Assembly: GCA_945863085.1 (NCBI GenBank)
Contig: CAMBCD010000081.1
Coordinates: 1 to 9,603 of the forward strand
Direction: 5' to 3'
DNA from: Bordetella parapertussis
GTDB lineage: Bacteria; Pseudomonadota; Gammaproteobacteria; Burkholderiales; SG8-41
Length of the DNA stretch: 9,603 nucleotides
In this document: one piece after another, positions 1 through 6,025 of the stretch
Numbering within the stretch: the stretch's first letter is position 1
Layout: the number at the start of each line of letters is the position of its first letter
Position numbers and translations under genes: made by a program
The notes under the pieces: model-generated
Databases searched by the model: none
Told to the model about the DNA's origin: nothing
The model's input: the letters and a program-made list of their open reading frames with translations, nothing else

Positions 1-531
1 GCCTACCTGCTGCGTTACGCGCGCCTGCAGTTGCGCGATCCGGCACAGGCCGAAGATGCGGTACAGGAAACCCTGCTCGCCGCCCTCGAAGGCGCTGCGC
101 GGTTTGCCGGCAAATCATCGTTGCGCACCTGGCTCACCGGCATCCTCAAACACAAAATCATCGACCAGCTGCGCCGCGCCGGACGGGAACAGGCGCTGAC
201 CGGCATTGATGATGACCGCCCGGAGGCCGAAGCCGTGGATGCGCTGTTCGCCCCAGACGGCCACTGGCGCGAATTTCCGGCGCAATGGGGCAATCCGGCT
301 GCCGCGCTGGAAAACAGCCGTTTCTGGACCGCCTTCGAAGAATGCGCGCAGCGCCTGCCGGCACGCACCGCCCGGGTGTTCATGATGCGTGAAATCATGG
401 ACATGCCGACGGAGGAGATCTGTAAGGAGCTCGACATCACCGCGACCAACTGCTGGGTCATGCTGCACCGCGCGCGCCTGACCCTGCGCGAATGTCTCGA
501 ACTGCAGTGGTTCGGAAAGCCCGGTCAATGA
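1..531 (+). CDS. ECF-type RNA polymerase sigma-70 family factor, 5'-truncated by the window edge
   Basis: The frame is open from the first base, so the N-terminus lies outside the window; 176 residues are visible. The first ~60 residues look like sigma region 2: the DPAQAEDAVQETLLAALE stretch followed by F-x-G-K-S-S-L-R-T-W-L and ILKHKIIDQLRR, the core-binding and -10-recognition helices. After a variable linker (about residues 65-110), residues ~115-170 resemble region 4, the -35-binding helix-turn-helix (RLPARTARVFMMREIMDMPTEE, then HRARLTLRECLE). There is no region 1.1 or 3 between them, as in ECF factors. Its stop overlaps the start of a zinc-finger anti-sigma factor (ATGA), the usual arrangement for an ECF pair. 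Family and pairing follow from established knowledge; the stimulus and regulon cannot be read from the sequence. An ECF factor is near certain, its subgroup unknown. Confidence 0.93.
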   Translation, partial: AYLLRYARLQLRDPAQAEDAVQETLLAALEGAARFAGKSSLRTWLTGILKHKIIDQLRRAGREQALTGIDDDRPEAEAVDALFAPDGHWREFPAQWGNPAAALENSRFWTAFEECAQRLPARTARVFMMREIMDMPTEEICKELDITATNCWVMLHRARLTLRECLELQWFGKPGQ

Positions 532-707
532 TCCCGAATTGCAAACACACCGCTGAACTGCTGTCGCAGGGCCAAGACCGGTCGCTGACGCTGCCGGAAA
601 AAATCCGCCTGCGCCTGCACCTGCTGCTGTGCGATGGCTGCCGCAATTTCAGCCGGCAGCTCGCGTTCATGCGCACTGCCCTGCGCCAGTACCGCGACCG
701 CGACTGA
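528..707 (+). CDS. Short zinc-finger (ZAS/zf-HC2-like) anti-sigma factor
   Basis: A 59-residue protein whose ATG sits inside the stop of the sigma gene (ATGA overlap), suggesting translational coupling and near-equal synthesis. A weak ribosome site (GGAAAG, 514-519) lies 8 bases upstream. It carries the four ligands of a ZAS zinc site: Cys5, then H31-x3-C35-x2-C38. In the family this helical bundle clamps the sigma factor, and zinc loss or thiol oxidation can release it. There is no membrane segment, so it should act in the cytoplasm. It ends about 20 residues after the second cysteine, leaving only one further helix and no sensor domain, so the zinc site itself may be the sensor. The call rests on the motif and position; the signal sensed is inference. 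Confidence 0.85.
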   Translation: MIPNCKHTAELLSQGQDRSLTLPEKIRLRLHLLLCDGCRNFSRQLAFMRTALRQYRDRD

Positions 708-831
708 CCGCTGCATCGGAACTTCGCCGCCAGGGTCTGGTCTGCCTGATGTCACCGTTGCATCACCGTCCATTCACACCCGCAAAGCGGAACCACAATC
801 CAGCGCGGTTATAATCAGGCTTTTTCCATAC
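708..831. other. Intergenic region between the anti-sigma gene and dacA
   Basis: 124 bases with no convincing gene on either strand. It holds a TATAAT box (810-815) and a direct repeat TCACCGT at 752-758 and 763-769, 11 bases apart. No hairpin with a T-run follows the anti-sigma gene, so read-through into dacA is possible. Confidence 0.6.
810..815 (+). promoter_or_regulatory. Candidate -10 box (TATAAT) for dacA
   Basis: An exact sigma-70 -10 hexamer 16 bases before the dacA ATG, in otherwise GC-rich sequence. Transcription would start near 822, giving a leader of about 10 bases. No good -35 hexamer lies 16-18 bases upstream and there is no extended TG, so the promoter may be weak or need an activator. 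Confidence 0.5.
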
Positions 832-1974
832 ATGAAACGCTTCTTTTCCGCTGTCACCGGCTGCGCACTCGCCGTCCTCCTGTTTCCGCTGTCCGCATCG
901 GCGCAGATCGCGCCACCCTCCCCAGCCCTGGAAGCCAAGGCCTGGCTGCTGCTCGACGTGAACAGCGGACAGATGCTGGCCAGCCAGAATGCCGATACCC
1001 GTTTTGAACCGGCTTCTCTGACCAAGCTGATGACGGCTTACCTGGCCTTCGCCGCGCTGAAACAAAAATCGCTGAAACCCGAGCAGGTGGTGCCGGTATC
1101 CACCCGCGCCTGGAAAGCCGAGGGTTCGCGGATGTTCATCGAACCGAACAAACCGGTCACCGTCGATGAACTGCTGCGCGGCATGATCATCCAGTCCGGC
1201 AACGATGCCAGCATCGCGCTGGCCGAAGCCATCGGCGGCAACGAAGAAGTGTTCGCGCAGATGATGAACCGCGAAGCCAAACGCCTCGGCCTCGCCAACA
1301 CCAGTTTCACCAACGCCACCGGGCTGCCCAATCCGCAACTCTATTCGACGGCGCAGGACCTGTCGCAACTGGTGGTCGCGCTGATCCGCGATTACCCCGA
1401 ACACTATCCGCTGTATTCGCAGAAGGAATACCGCTACAACAACATCACCCAGTCCAACCGCAACCGCCTGCTGTGGCTGGACTCGACCGTTGACGGCGTC
1501 AAAACCGGCTACACCGAGAATGCTGGTTACTGCCTGATCACTTCCGCACGCCGCGGTGAACGGCGGCTGATCTCGGTGGTGCTGGGCACGGCCTCCGAAT
1601 CGGCCCGCGCCACCGAAAGCCAGAAGCTGCTGAACTGGGGCTTCCAGTTCTACGACAGCGTGCGCCTGTACGCGCGCAACCAGCCGGTGACCCAGCTGCG
1701 CGTCTGGAAAGGCTCTTCCGACATGCTGAAAGCCGGGTTCACCAGCGACCTTTATATCGCCGTGCCCAAAGGCCAGGGTGACAAGATCAAGGCCACTGTC
1801 GAAAGCCTGCAGCCGCTGCTCGCCCCGGTCAGCCCCGGCCAGCGGGTCGCGACACTGAAACTGGAAATCGACGGCAAACCCTTGCGTGAACTCCCGGTCG
1901 TGGCGCTGGAACCGGTGCCGGTGGCCGGCATTTTCGGTCGCGCCTGGGACACGCTGCGGCTGCTGTTCAAATAG
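832..1974 (+). CDS. dacA: D-alanyl-D-alanine carboxypeptidase, PBP5/6 type (serine peptidase S11)
   Basis: 380 residues with all three penicillin-binding motifs at usual spacing: S62-L-T-K65 (nucleophile Ser62), S122-G-N124 and K224-T-G226. The enzyme removes the terminal D-Ala from peptidoglycan pentapeptides in the periplasm. Residues 1-24 form a signal peptide (MKRFF, hydrophobic core, SASA before Gln25). The region from about 285 on matches the beta-rich PBP5 C-terminal domain, and the last residues could form a short amphipathic membrane-anchoring helix. I chose the ATG at 832 because it begins the signal peptide; the frame stays open upstream but that sequence does not look coding. No clear Shine-Dalgarno precedes it. 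dat follows after 26 bases. The symbol follows the dacA-ybeD-lipB-lipA synteny of E. coli; dacC is an equally common label for betaproteobacterial members. Confidence 0.95.
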   Translation: MKRFFSAVTGCALAVLLFPLSASAQIAPPSPALEAKAWLLLDVNSGQMLASQNADTRFEPASLTKLMTAYLAFAALKQKSLKPEQVVPVSTRAWKAEGSRMFIEPNKPVTVDELLRGMIIQSGNDASIALAEAIGGNEEVFAQMMNREAKRLGLANTSFTNATGLPNPQLYSTAQDLSQLVVALIRDYPEHYPLYSQKEYRYNNITQSNRNRLLWLDSTVDGVKTGYTENAGYCLITSARRGERRLISVVLGTASESARATESQKLLNWGFQFYDSVRLYARNQPVTQLRVWKGSSDMLKAGFTSDLYIAVPKGQGDKIKATVESLQPLLAPVSPGQRVATLKLEIDGKPLRELPVVALEPVPVAGIFGRAWDTLRLLFK

Positions 1975-1994
1975 GCTTTCCAGAGGCTTACAAT
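1966..1994 (+). promoter_or_regulatory. Candidate sigma-70 promoter placing the dat start at or near the mRNA 5' end
   Basis: TTCAAA (1966-1971, 4 of 6 to TTGACA) and TACAAT (1989-1994, 5 of 6 to TATAAT) are separated by exactly 17 bases. It overlaps the end of dacA. The expected transcription start is about 2001, the A of the dat ATG. This is seen in the sequence only; whether it is used is unknown. Confidence 0.4.
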
Positions 1995-2000
1995 TCCATC

Positions 2001-2861
2001 ATGAGCGACATCGTTTACCTGAACGGCGAATTCCTGCCGATCGAAAAAGCGTACATTCCCGTGCTCGACCGCGGTTTCATTTTCGGCGACGGCGTGTATG
2101 AAGTGATCCCGGCGTATTCGAAACACCCCTTCCGCCTCGCCGAACACCTGCGGCGGCTGCAAAACAGCCTGGACAAGGTGCGCATCACCAACCCGCACAG
2201 CGACGCCGAATGGAGCCGCCTGACCGCCGAAATCCTGCAGCGCAATGCCGGTGACGACCAGTCGGTGTACCTGCAGGTCACCCGCGGTGTCGCCAAACGT
2301 GACCACGCATTTCCGAAGGGCGTGAAACCCACCGTGTTCATGATGAGCACGCCATTGGTGACGCCGGCCCCGGCGCTGGTCGAATCCGGCGTTGCCTGCA
2401 TCACCGCACAGGATCACCGCTGGCTCAACTGCGACATCAAATCGGTGTCGCTGCTCGGCAACTGCATGCTGCGCCAGCTGTCGGTGGATGCCGGCGCCGC
2501 CGAAACCATCCTGTTCCGCGACGGCCAGCTGACCGAGGCCTCGGCCAGCAATGTGTTTGTCGTCAGGGACGGCGTGGTGCTGGCGCCACCCAAAGACCAC
2601 CTGGTGCTGCCGGGCATCACCTATGACGTGGTGATCGAAATCGCCCGCGCCCGCGAATTCCAGATCGAGGTGCGTCCGGTTAGCGAAGCCGAGGTGCGGA
2701 ACGCCGACGAAATCTGGGTCACCTCGTCGACCAAGGAAGTGCTCGCCGTGACGACGCTCGACGGCAAACCCGTCGGCGACGGCAAACCCGGCCTGCTGTT
2801 CCGGCGCATGCATGCGCTGTACCAGTCATTCAAGCAGGATCAGATGAGAACGGTGGCGTGA
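2001..2861 (+). CDS. dat: D-amino-acid transaminase (PLP class IV)
   Basis: 286 residues, normal for the family. It interconverts D-alanine plus 2-oxoglutarate with pyruvate plus D-glutamate in the cytoplasm. Lys147 in NCDIKSVSLLGN is the PLP Schiff-base lysine and Glu179 in GQLTEASASNVF binds the PLP ring nitrogen. The residues that bind the substrate carboxylate in Bacillus D-amino-acid transaminase (Tyr31, Arg98, His100) have counterparts at a constant offset of +2: Tyr33, Arg100 and His102 in VTRGVAKRDHAFP. That favours D-amino-acid over branched-chain transaminase or aminodeoxychorismate lyase. The ATG at 2001 gives the family N-terminus; the nearest purine-rich site (AGAGG, 1982-1986) is 14 bases away, rather far. 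The stop overlaps the ybeD start. Next to a D-Ala-releasing carboxypeptidase, a role in D-Ala/D-Glu supply or turnover is a reasonable inference. Confidence 0.93.
   Translation: MSDIVYLNGEFLPIEKAYIPVLDRGFIFGDGVYEVIPAYSKHPFRLAEHLRRLQNSLDKVRITNPHSDAEWSRLTAEILQRNAGDDQSVYLQVTRGVAKRDHAFPKGVKPTVFMMSTPLVTPAPALVESGVACITAQDHRWLNCDIKSVSLLGNCMLRQLSVDAGAAETILFRDGQLTEASASNVFVVRDGVVLAPPKDHLVLPGITYDVVIEIARAREFQIEVRPVSEAEVRNADEIWVTSSTKEVLAVTTLDGKPVGDGKPGLLFRRMHALYQSFKQDQMRTVA
2760..2795 (+). repeat. 18-bp in-frame tandem duplication in dat (DGKP-VG-DGKP)
   Basis: GACGGCAAACCCG occurs at 2760-2772 and again at 2778-2790, an 18-base period that keeps the frame and yields DGKPVG followed by DGKPGL near the C-terminus of Dat. 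It looks like a small internal duplication in a loop. Confidence 0.7.
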
Positions 2862-3145
2862 CCGCGGAAACGCCTCCCGGCGGCGCCGAGCCGTCGCTGA
2901 TCGAATATCCCAGTGACTTCCCGCTGAAAATCCTTGGTCACACCCGGCCCGGGTTCGCGCAGGAAGTGCTCAAAGTGGTGAAACGCCACGCGCCCGATTT
3001 TAACGATACGACCATGGAAATGAGGCCCAGCAAGAAGGGCAAGTACCTCAGCGTGACCTGCGTGATCCGCGCCACGTCGCGCGAACAGCTCGATGCGCTG
3101 TATCAGGAATTGTGCGACCTGCCGATGGTCGTCATGGTGTTATGA
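2858..3145 (+). CDS. ybeD: YbeD/DUF493 family protein
   Basis: 95 residues, close to E. coli YbeD (about 87). The body (YPSDFPLKILG, then F-x-x-E-V-L, then GKYLSVTCVIRATSREQLDALYQ, ending LPMVVMVL) is the family signature of a small alpha/beta, ACT-like fold thought to be regulatory. Its biochemical role is not established; location beside lipB in many proteobacteria has prompted a proposed link to lipoate metabolism. The start is GTG at 2858 overlapping the dat stop (GTGA), pointing to translational coupling. The first ~15 residues are Pro/Gly-rich and not conserved-looking, so a slightly later start cannot be excluded. The stop overlaps by six bases with the stop end of the minus-strand gene to its right, which separates it from lipB. 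Confidence 0.9.
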   Translation: MTAETPPGGAEPSLIEYPSDFPLKILGHTRPGFAQEVLKVVKRHAPDFNDTTMEMRPSKKGKYLSVTCVIRATSREQLDALYQELCDLPMVVMVL

Positions 3146-3769
3146 GGCCAACCTAGCCTTCGCTTCAAGCACCATCATCTGCCGGTCATGCCAGCGACCC
3201 AGCGCCAGCAGCGCGAGTATCGCCCCGGTCAGCGCCATGAACATGTCCCATTGCGTGTCCCAGACATCACCCTGCGTGCCGAGGAATTCGTCGGCGCCGG
3301 CGCCGATCGCCACCGCCGCCCACCACTCGATCAGTTCGTAGAATGCGCTGATCGCCAGCGCGATGCACACCACGAGGAAAAACACGGTTTTCCTGCCCTC
3401 GATGCGGAACACCCGCAACAACAGCTCGCGGGCGACCATCGCCGGCACAAAACCCTGCGCCAGATGGCCGATCCGGTCGTAGGGATTGCGTTCAAAACCG
3501 AGCAGTTCCTGCAGCCAGAAACCGGCGGGCACGCGCGCATAGGTGTACGCGCCGCCGTAAATCAGGATCAGGCCATGGATCGCAATCAGCACGTACACCA
3601 GTGATGTCAGCGGTAGCCGGCCACGCGTGGCGATCAGGACCGGGACTGCGATCAGCACCGGCAGCACTTCCATGAACCAGGTCAGCCGGTCATAAGGCGC
3701 AATGCCCGACGCCGCCAGCGCCAGCCCCCAGATTGCGCAAATGACCGTCAGCGTGCGATCGGCCGGCAT
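3140..3769 (-). CDS. yjdF: YjdF/DUF2238 family inner-membrane protein
   Basis: 209 residues and strongly hydrophobic, with about six likely membrane helices (roughly 6-25, 33-49, 54-73, 100-118, 128-156, 173-191). Recognisable family motifs are YDRIGHLAQGF (97-107), FYELIEWW (143-150), FLGTQGDVWDTQWDM (162-176) and HDRQM (194-198). The repeated acidic residues and histidine near the membrane (Asp98, His102, Glu144, Glu147, Asp168, Asp171, Asp175) could bind a metal or form a polar site, but no function is established for the family. Start ATG at 3769; the nearest upstream in-frame alternative is blocked by a stop, and no clear Shine-Dalgarno is present. It lies 32 bases after the exported protein upstream on the same strand, probably in one operon. 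Its TAA stop overlaps the end of ybeD. Confidence 0.85.
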   Translation of the reverse strand: MPADRTLTVICAIWGLALAASGIAPYDRLTWFMEVLPVLIAVPVLIATRGRLPLTSLVYVLIAIHGLILIYGGAYTYARVPAGFWLQELLGFERNPYDRIGHLAQGFVPAMVARELLLRVFRIEGRKTVFFLVVCIALAISAFYELIEWWAAVAIGAGADEFLGTQGDVWDTQWDMFMALTGAILALLALGRWHDRQMMVLEAKARLAS

Positions 3770-3801
3770 CAGGCGGTGGCTTCAGTGCAAAACATGGGCG
3801 C

Positions 3802-4302
3802 TTATTTCGGCAACTTGCGTTTGCGCAGTTCGCGCAGCTCGTCGGCGTAATCCTTGTGGAAATCCGAACCCGACCCCGTCAGGTAATTGCGGAAATCAGC
3901 GCAGACCTGCTCAATACCGTCGCGCGGCTGCGCCAGGATATTCTCGCGATGCTCGGTGCGATATTCGAGGATAGACCCTTCGTACTTGCCGACATTGCGC
4001 ATGTAATCTTTTTCGTCCTTCGACGCACCGCGGATCATCAGCGTCAGCCGTGCATCGAGTTCGTTCAGCAGCGGCTTGTGGCGGGCCTGCCAGGCGGCAT
4101 AGGCTTTTTCACCGGCTTTCGCCTGCGCCGGCAGCGCCTGATCGCAGGCTTCGCGCAGTGCCAGCAGGCGCTGGTGCGCAAAATAAATTGTACTCAGGCT
4201 GGCGCCGTAATCACCGGAGTTTTCCGCGGCCGCCACCGGCAGGCCGGTCGCCAAAACCGCGCACAGCAACACCTTTCCCAGAACGTCGACACGCACCGTC
4301 AT
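3802..4302 (-). CDS. Hypothetical exported protein
   Basis: 166 residues; I do not recognise the family. Residues 1-26 look like a signal peptide (hydrophobic VLLCAVLATGLPVAAA, likely cleavage at AAA-EN). The mature part is charged and predicted mainly helical, with a conserved-looking segment ARLTLMIRGASKDEKDYMRN (84-103). Mature cysteines Cys53 and Cys134 could form a disulfide in the periplasm. The C-terminus is very basic (ELRELRKRKLPK). Start choice: AGGAG at 4303-4307 directly abuts the ATG at 4302, which is too close; GTG at 4296 (codon 3) would have an ideal 6-base gap and keeps the signal peptide, so the real start may be two codons later. It is followed after 32 bases by yjdF, and is divergent from lipB. 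Existence as a gene is likely; function unknown. Confidence 0.75.
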   Translation of the reverse strand: MTVRVDVLGKVLLCAVLATGLPVAAAENSGDYGASLSTIYFAHQRLLALREACDQALPAQAKAGEKAYAAWQARHKPLLNELDARLTLMIRGASKDEKDYMRNVGKYEGSILEYRTEHRENILAQPRDGIEQVCADFRNYLTGSGSDFHKDYADELRELRKRKLPK

Positions 4303-4307
4303 CTCCT
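4303..4307 (-). promoter_or_regulatory. Shine-Dalgarno AGGAG deciding the start of the exported protein gene
   Basis: AGGAG (minus strand) ends immediately before the ATG at 4302 and exactly six bases before the in-frame GTG at 4296. Spacing favours initiation at the GTG. Confidence 0.55.
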
Positions 4308-4402
4308 GATCGTCTTATAATGCAAGCTGATTATCCATCATTCTGCGGGCGCGGTGCCCGTGCCGCAGTGCCCGTACAGTATTCATCGACAGGGTTGCCC
4401 TG
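4303..4402. promoter_or_regulatory. Divergent promoter region and lipB leader
   Basis: A perfect TATAAT on the plus strand (4316-4321) could start lipB transcription near 4328, giving a leader of about 75 bases; no -35 box stands at 16-18 bases. On the minus strand, TATAAG (4319-4314) overlaps it almost face to face but sits too close to the gene start to be the main promoter. The lipB leader contains a 5-bp hairpin (CGGGC 4346-4350 with GCCCG 4356-4360) and a direct repeat GTGCCCGT (4354-4361 and 4368-4375). AGGG (4391-4394) lies 8 bases before the lipB GTG. Confidence 0.45.
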
Positions 4403-5065
4403 GTGTCCCGACTTTCTACAACACCATCTTCTACAGCTCCGCTTGCGATTGCCGCCGAACCGCTGCTCGTGCGCCAGCCCGGGCTGGTGCCGTACCTGCC
4501 GACCTGGGAACAGATGCGCGATTTCACGCTGGCGCGCAACGACCGGACTCCCGATGAACTGTGGCTGCTCGAACACCCTCCCGTTTACACCGTCGGCATC
4601 GCCGGCAAAACCGAACACTGGCCGCGTGTCGATAACGGCATTCCGGTGGTGCGTGTTGATCGTGGCGGACAGATCACCTATCACGGCCCGGGTCAGCTGG
4701 TGGCCTATCTGCTGCTCGACATGCGCCGCCGCGGACTGACCATCCGGCCGCTGGTGCGGCACATGGAACAGGCGGTAATCAAGCTGCTCGCCGATTACGG
4801 CGTCGAGGCGCAGGGCCGCAGCGATGCGCCCGGGGTTTATGTTGGCGAAGCCAAAGTCGCCGCACTCGGACTGCGCGTCAAAAACGGCTGCTGTTACCAC
4901 GGTCTCGCGCTGAACGTGGACGTCGACCTCGAACCCTTCCACGCCATCAATCCCTGCGGTTATGCAGGACTCGAAGTCACCAGCACACAACGCCTGGGCA
5001 TTAGCGACACCAAGGCACAGATCGGCGTCCGCCTGATCCGGCACATCAAAAACATCCTGCAATGA
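4403..5065 (+). CDS. lipB: Octanoyl-[acyl-carrier-protein]:protein N-octanoyltransferase (lipoyl(octanoyl) transferase)
   Basis: 220 residues, typical length. LipB moves octanoate from octanoyl-ACP onto the lipoyl-domain lysine of pyruvate and 2-oxoglutarate dehydrogenases and the glycine cleavage H protein. The family signature [15 protein letters not shown] (85-99) is intact with His94. The catalytic dyad is present: Lys151 in [12 protein letters not shown] and Cys185 in [24 protein letters not shown] (165-176) is a further conserved block. I use GTG at 4403, preceded at 8 bases by AGGG; no other accepted start lies nearby in frame. The first ~20 residues (Ser/Thr/Ala-rich) are unlike the conserved core, which begins at [12 protein letters not shown]. 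The stop overlaps the lipA ATG (ATGA). Certain family assignment. Confidence 0.96.
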   Translation: MSRLSTTPSSTAPLAIAAEPLLVRQPGLVPYLPTWEQMRDFTLARNDRTPDELWLLEHPPVYTVGIAGKTEHWPRVDNGIPVVRVDRGGQITYHGPGQLVAYLLLDMRRRGLTIRPLVRHMEQAVIKLLADYGVEAQGRSDAPGVYVGEAKVAALGLRVKNGCCYHGLALNVDVDLEPFHAINPCGYAGLEVTSTQRLGISDTKAQIGVRLIRHIKNILQ

Positions 5066-5997
5066 ACACCGACGAAAAGCAAAAAGGCCGCGCCAAAACC
5101 GCGCGCATCCCGATCAAGATCGTGCCGGTCACGCCGCTGAAAAAGCCGGACTGGATCCGTGTGCGGCTGGGCAACAGCGAACGTTTCCAGGAAATCAAGC
5201 AGATCCTGCGCGAACAGAAACTGCATACCGTGTGTGAAGAAGCCTCCTGCCCGAACATCGGTGAGTGTTTCGGCAAAGGCACCGCGACCTTCATGATCCT
5301 CGGCGACCTGTGCACGCGGCGCTGCCCGTTCTGCGACGTCGCCCACGGCCGGCCGAAACCGCCGGACGTTGATGAACCCCGGCACCTCGCCGAAACCATC
5401 GCCGCGCTGAAACTCAAATACGTGGTCATCACCAGCGTCGACCGCGATGATCTGCGCGACGGCGGCGCCGGGCATTTCAAGGATTGCATCCGTGCCGTGC
5501 GTGAACTGTCGCCGCAAACGCGCATCGAGGTGCTGGTGCCGGATTTCCGCGGCCGTCTCGACGTTGCATTGGACATTCTGTCGGCCTGCCCGCCGGACGT
5601 GATGAACCATAACCTCGAAACCGTGCCGCGGCTCTACAAACAGGCGCGCCCCGGCTCCGATTACGCGCACTCGCTGAAACTGCTGAAGGATTTTAAAACA
5701 CGCTTCCCTCTGATACCGGCAAAATCCGGACTGATGGTCGGGCTCGGCGAAACCGACGCGGAAATCCTGGAAGTCATGCGCGACCTGCGCGCGCACAACG
5801 TCGTCATGCTGAACATCGGCCAGTACCTGCAGCCTTCGGCACACCACCTGCCGGTGCTGCGTTATGTCGAACCGTCGGTCTTTGACATGTATGCCGCGGA
5901 AGCCGAGCGCATGGGCTTCAACCATGCCGCCAGCGGGCCACTGGTGCGCTCGTCGTACCACGCCGACCAGCAGGCGCACGACGCCGGCGTGGTCTGA
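5062..5997 (+). CDS. lipA: Lipoyl synthase (radical SAM)
   Basis: 311 residues, full length. LipA inserts sulfur at C6 and C8 of protein-bound octanoyl groups to make lipoyl cofactor, using S-adenosylmethionine and two [4Fe-4S] clusters. All ligands are visible: the auxiliary cluster Cys58-x4-Cys63-x5-Cys69, the radical-SAM cluster Cys84-x3-Cys88-x2-Cys91 (CTRRCPFCD), and the C-terminal RSSY motif (296-299) whose serine binds the auxiliary cluster. [11 protein letters not shown] and MVGLGET are further conserved blocks. The ATG overlaps the lipB stop by four bases, with no evident Shine-Dalgarno, so translation is probably coupled to lipB. The first ~30 residues are basic and variable, as usual. 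A perfect palindrome follows 8 bases after the stop. Confidence 0.97.
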   Translation: MNTDEKQKGRAKTARIPIKIVPVTPLKKPDWIRVRLGNSERFQEIKQILREQKLHTVCEEASCPNIGECFGKGTATFMILGDLCTRRCPFCDVAHGRPKPPDVDEPRHLAETIAALKLKYVVITSVDRDDLRDGGAGHFKDCIRAVRELSPQTRIEVLVPDFRGRLDVALDILSACPPDVMNHNLETVPRLYKQARPGSDYAHSLKLLKDFKTRFPLIPAKSGLMVGLGETDAEILEVMRDLRAHNVVMLNIGQYLQPSAHHLPVLRYVEPSVFDMYAAEAERMGFNHAASGPLVRSSYHADQQAHDAGVV

Positions 5998-6005
5998 TCG
6001 TAGCC

Positions 6006-6025
6006 AGGGCCTGTTAACAGGCCCT
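6006..6025. terminator. Perfect 20-bp palindrome at the lipA/tlpA convergent junction, probable bidirectional terminator
   Basis: AGGGCCTG-TTAA-CAGGCCCT is an 8-bp stem with a 4-base loop, perfect on both strands. It lies between the lipA stop (5995-5997) and the TAG of the minus-strand thioredoxin gene (6024-6026), overlapping the latter. Neither strand has a T-run after it, so termination may be weak or the hairpin may mainly protect mRNA ends. Confidence 0.6.

Noticed and set aside
634..831. N-terminal extension of dacA back to 634
   Set aside because: It would run through the anti-sigma gene and place residues before an obvious signal peptide; the ATG at 832 starts that peptide.
763..1404. 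Long open frame on the minus strand opposite dacA
   Set aside because: It is a shadow of a gene with clear SxxK, SGN and KTG motifs; its translation has no recognisable domain and is rich in His/Gln/Arg as expected for antisense of a GC-rich gene.
1752..2813. 353-codon minus-strand frame opposite dat
   Set aside because: Dat on the plus strand has all catalytic residues; the minus frame is composition-driven and crosses the dacA/dat boundary.
4316..4321. Complete sigma-70 promoter for lipB with TCGACA (4286-4291) as -35
   Set aside because: TCGACA matches TTGACA at five of six bases, but the spacer would be 24 bases, too long; only the -10 box is kept.
4960..5979. 339-codon minus-strand frame opposite lipA
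   Set aside because: LipA is complete and unmistakable on the plus strand; the antisense translation shows no family.
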